Below are positions 58,420 to 64,000 of a stretch of 64,000 nucleotides of DNA, piece after piece. Positions within the stretch are counted from its first letter, which is position 1; each line of letters opens with the position of its first letter. The DNA lies in NCBI RefSeq assembly GCF_000961885.1, contig NZ_JZKH01000006.1:62001-126000 (forward strand). Direction: 5' to 3'. The notes below the pieces were generated by a model, which did no database searches, was not told the origin of the DNA, and saw only the letters and a list, made by a program, of their open reading frames with translations. Position numbers and translations under genes: made by a program. This DNA comes from Streptomyces rubellomurinus. GTDB lineage: Bacteria > Actinomycetota > Actinomycetes > Streptomycetales > Streptomycetaceae.

Positions 58420-58442
58420 GGGGGTTCCGTGGACCGGGGCCG

Positions 58443-59798
58443 TTACTTGGCCTGGGCGATGTCGGTGTCGATCTGCTTGGCGGTGGCGGCCAGGCCGGCC
58501 GCGAGGTCGCTCTGCTTGCCCGACTCGTAGTCGTAGCCGAGGTTCTGCAGCGTGGTGATGTAGCCGCTGCCGTTGACGGCCGGCGGGGTGGTGCCGGAGT
58601 GCGCGTTCTTGGCGATGTCGATGAAGGTCTTGAAGTTCGGATCGGCCGCCAGCTTGGGCGAGTTGAGCGCGTCGACGGTGCTCGGCACGTTGTGGATGGC
58701 GTTGGCGAAGTTGACGACCGCGTCGGTGTCGGTGGTCAGGTACTTCACGAACTCCCAGGACGCGGCCTGCTTCTTGCTGGTGCTGGCGATGCCGACGATG
58801 GTGCCGGTCTGGTAGCCGCGGCCCCAGGTGTCGGCCTGGTCGTCCGGGACGGGGAACGGCGCGGTGGCCCAGTCGAAGTCGGGCTTGTTCTCGGCGAGCG
58901 CGGCGGTGCGCCACTCGCCGTCGATGGCCATCGCGACCTGGCCGGTGTGGAAGGGGTTCTTGGCGCTGAACTCCTCGCCGAAGGTGGAGCGGAACTTCTC
59001 CAGCTTGGCGTAGCCGCCGAGCTGGTCGACCAGGCCCTTCTGCCAGTTCAGCATGGCGGCGACCGTGGGGTCGGAGGCGAGGTTCGACTTTCCGTCCTCG
59101 CCGAAGTAGGTGGCGCCGTACTGGCCGAGGAAGTGCTCGGTGGTGGACTCGTAGCCGTGGTAGAGCGGCATGAAGCCGAGCTGCTTGTAGCCGTCGCCGT
59201 CCGCGACGGTCAGCAGCTTGGCGTCCGCGGCGAACTCGCTGAAGGTCTTCGGCGGGTTGGCGATGCCGGCCGCGGCGAAGGCCTTCTTGTTGTAGTAGAG
59301 GCCGTACGCGTCGCCGAGCAGCGGCAGCGAGCACTGGTTGCCCTTGAACTGCGTGTAGTTGAGCATCGCGGCCGGGAAGGTCTTCGCCGGGTCGATGCCG
59401 GACTTCTGCAGCTGGGGCTTGAGGTCGATGAAGGCCTTGGTCGAGCAGAACATGCCGACGTTGTTGGTGCTGAAGGAGGAGACCACGTCGGGAGCGTCGT
59501 CGCCGCCGGCCCGCAGGGCCTGGTTGACCTTGTCGTCCGCGACGTTGCTGACGGCCTTGACGTGGATGTTGGGGTGGGTCTTCTCGAAGGCGGCGACGGA
59601 GTCGTTGATCGCCTTCACCTCGTTGTCCTGGCTCCAGCCGTGCCAGAAGGTGATGGTGACGTCCTTGCCGGCGGCCGAGTCGTCGTTGCCGCCGGTGTCG
59701 TTCGAGCCGGTGCAGGCGGTGGAGAGCAGGGCCAGGACGGCGGAGCCGGCGAGGGCGGCGATGGTGCGGCGGCCTCTGCGGGAGGTGGTGGCGAGCAC
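58443..59798 (-). CDS. csnE: Sugar-binding lipoprotein of ABC transporter
   Basis: 451-residue solute-binding protein (family 1). Twin-basic start (TTSRRGRRTIAA), hydrophobic segment and lipobox LLSTAC near residue 29, then FWHGWSQDNEVKAIN and typical two-lobe motifs (FSEFAADAKLL, DGEWRTAAL). AGGAGG precedes GTG 59798. It captures an oligosaccharide outside the membrane and hands it to the permeases. By synteny it corresponds to csnE, which takes up chitosan oligomers. Confidence 0.92.
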   Translation of the reverse strand: MLATTSRRGRRTIAALAGSAVLALLSTACTGSNDTGGNDDSAAGKDVTITFWHGWSQDNEVKAINDSVAAFEKTHPNIHVKAVSNVADDKVNQALRAGGDDAPDVVSSFSTNNVGMFCSTKAFIDLKPQLQKSGIDPAKTFPAAMLNYTQFKGNQCSLPLLGDAYGLYYNKKAFAAAGIANPPKTFSEFAADAKLLTVADGDGYKQLGFMPLYHGYESTTEHFLGQYGATYFGEDGKSNLASDPTVAAMLNWQKGLVDQLGGYAKLEKFRSTFGEEFSAKNPFHTGQVAMAIDGEWRTAALAENKPDFDWATAPFPVPDDQADTWGRGYQTGTIVGIASTSKKQAASWEFVKYLTTDTDAVVNFANAIHNVPSTVDALNSPKLAADPNFKTFIDIAKNAHSGTTPPAVNGSGYITTLQNLGYDYESGKQSDLAAGLAATAKQIDTDIAQAK

Positions 59799-59926
59799 TT
59801 CGAGGTCCTCCTGGGGGTGCGCGGGCAGGCGTCGTTGCCGGGCGCCCGCGTTCGGGGGCGGGGGAGAGGTGGTGAGCGGTGCGGAGCAGGAGCGGGAGCG
59901 TCGGTGGGTGGCGTCGGCGGGTGGCG

Positions 59927-61117
59927 TCAGTGGGTGGAGAAGACCGCCTCGCGCGCGTCGGCCAGGGCGCGCTGCAGCGCGCCGAGCAGGACGGGCGAAC
60001 CGGGCAGGGCACTGCTGCGGACCTCCGGCCGGGCGAGGCAGATCCGGGCCAGCTCGTCCTCGACGAGCGCGCGCAGGCGTTCGCCGCCCGCGCTCGGCAC
60101 CGCGCCGGAGAGGACCACCAGCCGGGGGTCGACCACGGCGACGATCACGGCCAGCCCGACGGCGAGCCGCCCGGCCAGCTCGGTCAGGAAGGTGTCGCCG
60201 GCGCCCGGGGTGGCCAGGGCCTTGGCGATCGACTCCTCCGCGCTGGGCGCGCCGAGGCCGTGCTCGCGGGCCAGGGCGCGGACGGCGGGTGCGCCGACCT
60301 GCGCCTGGAAACCGCCGAACTTGCGCCGGCGGGCGTCCCATTCGACCGGTGAGTCGGGCACCGGCATGTAGCCGACCTCCCCGGCGCCGCCGGTGAAGCC
60401 GCGGTGCAGCCGCCCGGCGATCACGATCGCGGCGCCGACGCCCGCCTCGGCCCAGAGCAGGACGAAGTCCTCGAAGCCGGCCGCCGCGCCGGAGGCCTGC
60501 TCGGCGACGGCGGCCAGGTTCACGTCGTTCTCGATCGACACCGGCGCGCCGATCGCCGCCGTCAGCTCCTCGACCAGCCGGGGCGAGTGCCAGCCGGGCA
60601 GGTGGGAGGCGTAGCGCAGCTTGCCGGTGACCGGGTCGGGCGCACCGCCGATGCCGATCGCGACGGTGCGCAGGCTGCCCTCGGGCAGGCCGGCGGCCCG
60701 GACGGCCTCGGCGGTGGCGGCCGCGACGGCGGCGACGGTCTCGGCGGCCGGGACGCCCTTGGTCGACACGGTGTGCTCGGCCAGCGTGCCGCCGGTGATG
60801 TCCGCGACGGCGACCCGGATCCCGGCCGGCGTGACGTCCAGCCCGGCGACGTACCCGGCGGCCGGATTCACCTGGTACAGCTGCGCGTTGGGGCCGGGCC
60901 CGCCCGCCGTGGTGCCGACCGGCAGGACCAGCCCGGCCGCCTCCAGGCGGGCCAGCAGCTGGGAGGCGGTGGGCTTGGACAGCCCGGTGAGGGTGCCGAT
61001 CTGGGTGCGGGAGAGCGGACCGTTCGCCAGCAGCAGTTCGAGCGCGGCGCGGTCGTTGATGGCGCGCAGCAGGCTCGGGGTGCCGGCGAGGGGGGCTTTG
61101 GCAGTGCTCTTGATCAT
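59927..61117 (-). CDS. csnR: ROK-family transcriptional regulator
   Basis: 396 residues. N-terminal helix-turn-helix (LSRTQIGTLTGLSKPTASQL) followed by a ROK domain. The ROK kinase motifs are degraded: GLDVTPAGIRV in place of DxGGTK, and the zinc-binding GHxxxxxxxxxCxCGxxGC is missing (GEVGYMPVPDSPVEW), so it is probably not an active kinase. GAGGAGG precedes ATG 61117 better than the ATG at 61126. Likely repressor of the downstream operon, matching csnR in gene order. Confidence 0.88.
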   Translation of the reverse strand: MIKSTAKAPLAGTPSLLRAINDRAALELLLANGPLSRTQIGTLTGLSKPTASQLLARLEAAGLVLPVGTTAGGPGPNAQLYQVNPAAGYVAGLDVTPAGIRVAVADITGGTLAEHTVSTKGVPAAETVAAVAAATAEAVRAAGLPEGSLRTVAIGIGGAPDPVTGKLRYASHLPGWHSPRLVEELTAAIGAPVSIENDVNLAAVAEQASGAAAGFEDFVLLWAEAGVGAAIVIAGRLHRGFTGGAGEVGYMPVPDSPVEWDARRRKFGGFQAQVGAPAVRALAREHGLGAPSAEESIAKALATPGAGDTFLTELAGRLAVGLAVIVAVVDPRLVVLSGAVPSAGGERLRALVEDELARICLARPEVRSSALPGSPVLLGALQRALADAREAVFSTH

Positions 61118-61159
61118 GCCCGGCATCCTCCTCTTCCGGCCGGTTCGCGAGAACTGTTA

Positions 61160-61170
61160 GGAAACTTTCC
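61160..61170. promoter_or_regulatory. csnR: Candidate ROK operator
   Basis: GGAAA-C-TTTCC within GTTAGGAAACTTTCCAG, 43 bases before the csnR-like start, in an AT-richer stretch. This resembles the AGGAAA-TTTCCT sites recorded for ROK regulators of chitosan genes. Confidence 0.55.
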
Positions 61171-61259
61171 AGTCGCTTGGACATGGACCGTACGGGCCGT
61201 GTCAGCGCAGTGTCAATGGCCGGTGAAGCCGAGGATGCCGAAGCGTTACCGGACAGCAC

Positions 61260-61295
61260 GAGACCCCGCCCCCACCGGAGTGGGAACGGGGCCTC
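61260..61295. terminator. Hairpin downstream of MscS gene
   Basis: GAGACCCCG...CCCAC pairs with GTGGG...CGGGGCCTC around a CGGA loop, with one small asymmetric bulge. It lies 22 bases after the MscS gene end on the minus strand, before the csnR-like promoter. Confidence 0.6.
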
Positions 61296-61317
61296 GTACC
61301 GCCCGAAGGGTCCGTCC

Positions 61318-62508
61318 CTACGGCTTCGCCAGGTCGTCCGCGGGCTTCGGCACCGGGATCGGCTCGGCCGCCCGGTAGCGCGGCGAGGTCGGGTCGGACA
61401 GCGCGGACGGCGGCGCCGCGTCGCCCACCGGGCCCGCCGCCGGGGCGATCACCACGCCGGTGGCCGCCGCCCCCGCCGCCGCGGCGGCCGCCACGGTGTC
61501 CTCCTTGACCTTGATGCCGGACCGGTCGAAGGCCGTCTTCAGCCGCTGCCGCAGCGCCCGGGAGACCAGCGACGCCTTGCCCGGCGCCGTCCGGGCCTCC
61601 ACCCGCACCACCACCGAGTCCGCCGCGACCGACTCCACGCCCAGGATCGACACCGGCGCCCAGACCAGCTCGTCGAACGGCGCCTCCTTGGCCAGGTCCT
61701 CCGCGGTCGACTCGATCAGCGCCTCGACCTTGACCAGGTCCTCCTTGTACCCGACCTGGACGTCCACCGAGGCGGTCGACCAGCCCTGGCTCATGTTGGC
61801 GATCCGCTTCACCTCGCCGTTGCGGATGTACCAGATCTCGCCGTTCGTCCCGCGCAGCTTGGTCACCCGCAGCCCGACCTCCAGCACCGTGCCGGTGGCC
61901 ACCCCGGTGTCGATCTCGTCGCCGACGCCGTACTGGTCCTCCATGATCATGAAGACCCCGGAGAGGAAGTCGGTGACCAGGTTGCGGGCGCCGAAACCGA
62001 TCGCCACACCGGCCACACCGGCGCTCGCCAGCAGCGGCGCCAGGTTCACCCCCAGCGCGGAGAGGACCATCAGCGCCGCCGTGCCCAGGATGGAGAAGGA
62101 CGCCACGCTGCGCAGCACCGAGCCGATCGCCTCCGAGCGCTGCTGGCGCCGCTCCGGGTTCACCACCCCGTGGTTGGCCAGCAGCCCGCCCAGCCGGCTC
62201 TCCTCGTGGCTCTCGTGACTGCGCGCCATCCGCGCTATCAGCTGGGTGATCAGCTTGCTCACCACGGTCCGCAGCACCAGCGCCAGCACCACGATGAAGA
62301 CGATCCGCAGACCGCTCTCCAGCCAGGACTGCCAGTGCGAGTCGAACCAGCTGGCGGCCTGCTTGGTGGTGTCCGACACCTCCTGCGCGCTGGTCGGGAT
62401 CCGCAGGTCCAGGCTCGGCGCCTGAGGTGCGGTGGGGCTGGGAGCCGGCGTCGGGGTGGAGAGCGTCGAGGACGCGTCGACTGGGCCGAGGGCGCCGGAG
62501 CGGAACAC
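61318..62508 (-). CDS. Small-conductance mechanosensitive channel (MscS)
   Basis: 396 residues. A Pro/Ser/Thr-rich N-terminus (1-40) is followed by helices near 65-85 and 140-165, then the pore helix and MscS core GVAGVAIGFGARNLVTDFLSG and the beta-domain MIMEDQYGVGDEID. The C-terminal 50 residues are Ala/Pro-rich and disordered. GTG 62508 has AAGGAAGG upstream. It releases solutes on osmotic downshock. No operon partner. Confidence 0.88.
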   Translation of the reverse strand: MFRSGALGPVDASSTLSTPTPAPSPTAPQAPSLDLRIPTSAQEVSDTTKQAASWFDSHWQSWLESGLRIVFIVVLALVLRTVVSKLITQLIARMARSHESHEESRLGGLLANHGVVNPERRQQRSEAIGSVLRSVASFSILGTAALMVLSALGVNLAPLLASAGVAGVAIGFGARNLVTDFLSGVFMIMEDQYGVGDEIDTGVATGTVLEVGLRVTKLRGTNGEIWYIRNGEVKRIANMSQGWSTASVDVQVGYKEDLVKVEALIESTAEDLAKEAPFDELVWAPVSILGVESVAADSVVVRVEARTAPGKASLVSRALRQRLKTAFDRSGIKVKEDTVAAAAAAGAAATGVVIAPAAGPVGDAAPPSALSDPTSPRYRAAEPIPVPKPADDLAKP

Positions 62509-62954
62509 GTGCGGACCTTCCTTGCAGGGGGCGTGACGGGCCCGCACCGCCGCAAGCGGCCCGCGGACCGTGCCGCTTAGCCTATCCGGCGCCGAACACC
62601 GGTCCGGACCGGCCGGGGAACGCCCCGAGGCGCGCGCGACACCCCGGACGCCCCGTCAACGCCCCGGTGCGCTCCCCGCGCCGCCGGCCGCCCGCACTGC
62701 TCCGACCGGCCGATCCGTCCCCCGGGAGGGCCACCGGGCCCCACCCGCCGGCACCCGGGTGCAACCCGACCCTCCCCCGGGCATACCGGATATGACCGAG
62801 ACCACACTCGCAGTTCACCCCAGGTCCGTTACACAGGAGTGGTGGCGCCGTACGAAGGCGTAAGGCGACACTGGGGGAGATCACGCACTCGTTGCGCGAT
62901 CCAACCGCTCGTCCCGGCGCGAGCCACGCGCCGCAGGCGTCCAAGGAGGCATCC
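62509..62954. other. 446-bp gap between divergent MscS and HNH genes
   Basis: No supported gene. The last 150 bases before the HNH start (from about 62800) include GGCGCCGTACGAAGGCG and ACTGGGGGAGATC and could be a structured 5' leader. The 62580-62800 part is GC-rich without clear signal. Confidence 0.35.
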
Positions 62955-63602
62955 GTGCCGCATGTCCTGGTCCTCAACGCGTCCTACGAGCCACTCGGCG
63001 TCGTATCGATGCGCCGCGCACTCATCCTGGTCCTCAACCACAAGGCGGTCAGCCTGGAGGACTCGGAAGTCACTCTGCACAGCGCCACCAGCGCCCTTCC
63101 GGCGCCGTCCGTCGTCCGACTGACCCGCTTCGTCCGGGTCCCGTTCTGCGGGCCCGTCCCGCTCACCCGCCGGGCGCTGTTCGCCCGCGACCACGGCCGC
63201 TGCGTCTACTGCGGGGCCGCCGCCACCAGCGTCGACCACGTCATCCCGCGCAGCCGGGGCGGCCAGCACCGGTGGGACAACGTGGTGGCGGCCTGCCGCC
63301 GCTGCAACCACACCAAGGCCGACCGGCACCTCACCGAACTCGGCTGGCGGATGAAACGACCACCCGCACCGCCGTCCGGCCTCGCCTGGCGGATCATCGG
63401 CACCGGCATCAAGGACCCGCGCTGGCGCCCCTACCTGGAACCGTACGGCGGCGGCGACCAGCTGCGCGCCCCGCAGTGGGGCGAGTACGAGCACCACGAC
63501 CATACCGAGCAGCCGGGCCACACCGTCCCGCTCGGCCGGGCGCACGGCGCCCACCCCGCCCCCGTCCGCCGCGGCGAGCAGCCCGAACCGCTCTCCGCCT
63601 GA
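62955..63602 (+). CDS. HNH endonuclease
   Basis: 215 residues. The N-terminal domain (LVLNASYEPLGVVSMRRALIL) is the one common in actinobacterial HNH proteins. The HNH core is CVYCG, SVDHVIPRSRGGQ, and NVVAACRRCNHTKADR, with four Cys for zinc and catalytic His in DHVIPRS. A Pro/His-rich tail ends the protein. GTG 62955 has AAGGAGG 6 bases upstream. A stand-alone chromosomal HNH of this type is very common in Streptomyces and its role is not settled. Confidence 0.92.
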   Translation: MPHVLVLNASYEPLGVVSMRRALILVLNHKAVSLEDSEVTLHSATSALPAPSVVRLTRFVRVPFCGPVPLTRRALFARDHGRCVYCGAAATSVDHVIPRSRGGQHRWDNVVAACRRCNHTKADRHLTELGWRMKRPPAPPSGLAWRIIGTGIKDPRWRPYLEPYGGGDQLRAPQWGEYEHHDHTEQPGHTVPLGRAHGAHPAPVRRGEQPEPLSA

Positions 63603-63703
63603 CCCCCGCACCACAAGGGCCCGCCCGTCACATCGTCGGTACGCGCCTCATGGGCCGCCGCGCCCCCCGCACCGGGGAGCCGGCGGCCCGCCGCTGTTTC
63701 GAG

Positions 63704-64000
63704 CTACTGCTTCCCCGCCCCCGCCGGAGGCACGACCCCCGCACCCGGCACCGCCACCGCGCCGCCCGACTGGCCGGGCTGCGCCGGCGGGGTGGCCGGC
63801 GGCTGGCCCGGCGTCGGGACGCCGTACAGCTCGATGCCCCACAGCGAGTACCCGTACTTGGTGGCCCGCGCCACGCCCTGCATCCGCACGAACCGGACGC
63901 CCGGCGCGTCGAAGCGCACCGTCTCGTCCCCGCCCTTGCCGTTGTCGACCGCCGCCGCGTCCGTCCAGGTGCTGCCGTCCGCGGACACCTGGATCCGGTA
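63704..64000 (-). CDS. Discoidin (F5/8 type C) domain protein, C-terminal part
   Basis: The last 98 or so residues of a larger secreted protein; the gene continues beyond the right edge. The frame reads YRIQVSADGSTWTDAA at the edge, then VRFDAPGVRFVRMQGVARATKYGYSLWGIELYG, the end of a carbohydrate-binding F5/8C domain, followed by a Pro/Gln/Gly-rich tail of about 38 residues. Such domains bind glycans outside the cell. The catalytic part is not in the window. Confidence 0.8.
   Translation of the reverse strand, partial: YRIQVSADGSTWTDAAAVDNGKGGDETVRFDAPGVRFVRMQGVARATKYGYSLWGIELYGVPTPGQPPATPPAQPGQSGGAVAVPGAGVVPPAGAGKQ

Overview
This 64-kb window is very GC-rich actinobacterial chromosome. Short GTGA/ATGA gene overlaps, GTG and TTG starts, several apparently leaderless genes, and families such as ECF sigma factor plus YciI, F420-type PPOX enzyme, UTRA-GntR, ROK and MacB-like ABC transporters all point to Streptomycetaceae (Streptomyces or Kitasatospora). 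I see no rRNA, phage, transposase or CRISPR array. It reads as ordinary chromosome, dense in regulators and transporters.

Layout. 1-9 kb: an MFS efflux pump, a tRNA-Leu(CAG) with a strong hairpin terminator, a secreted serine hydrolase divergent from a NarL-type two-component system, a quinone-oxidoreductase/HxlR divergent pair, a frameshifted MerR regulator, a lipoprotein and a cis-prenyltransferase (uppS). 9-16 kb: a PadR/membrane-protein pair, a secreted protein, an amidase divergent from a TetR with two matching operators, an oxidoreductase and an AraC regulator. 15.7-21.7 kb: a MacB-type ABC transporter divergent from a two-component system, followed by a 34-residue membrane protein; a duplicated operator ties these together. 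21.7-28.9 kb: a T4 Rnl2-type RNA ligase, a YciI plus ECF sigma pair, an HSL-type hydrolase, an AurF-type diiron oxygenase followed by a ferredoxin-fused NADP reductase, and a small hypothetical protein. 28.9-35.9 kb: a methyltransferase, an esterase divergent from a TetR, a second MacB-type transporter and a PPOX enzyme.

35.9-44.9 kb holds the most unusual unit: a membrane NfeD/YqiJ-like OB-fold protein with a histidine-rich loop, a flotillin (YqiK-like) and a 1578-residue AAA+ ATPase annotated elsewhere as a DNA repair ATPase, all co-oriented behind a PucR-type regulator. 45-52 kb: a GntR regulator divergent from a tyrosine phosphatase across a perfect 24-bp palindrome, two tandem paralogues of unknown function, and an ABC-2 exporter divergent from a third two-component system. 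52-54 kb: a secreted protein with an HExxE-like motif and a lipoprotein. 54-61 kb: a six-gene sugar operon in the same gene order as the csnR-K chitosan-oligosaccharide cluster of S. coelicolor. 61-64 kb: an MscS channel, an HNH endonuclease and the C-terminus of a discoidin-domain protein that runs off the right edge.

A dispersed palindromic element (core GAAGTCGG...CCGACTTC, seven copies between 18.3 and 32.0 kb) lies just after stop codons or in gaps and probably acts as a terminator family or REP-like repeat.
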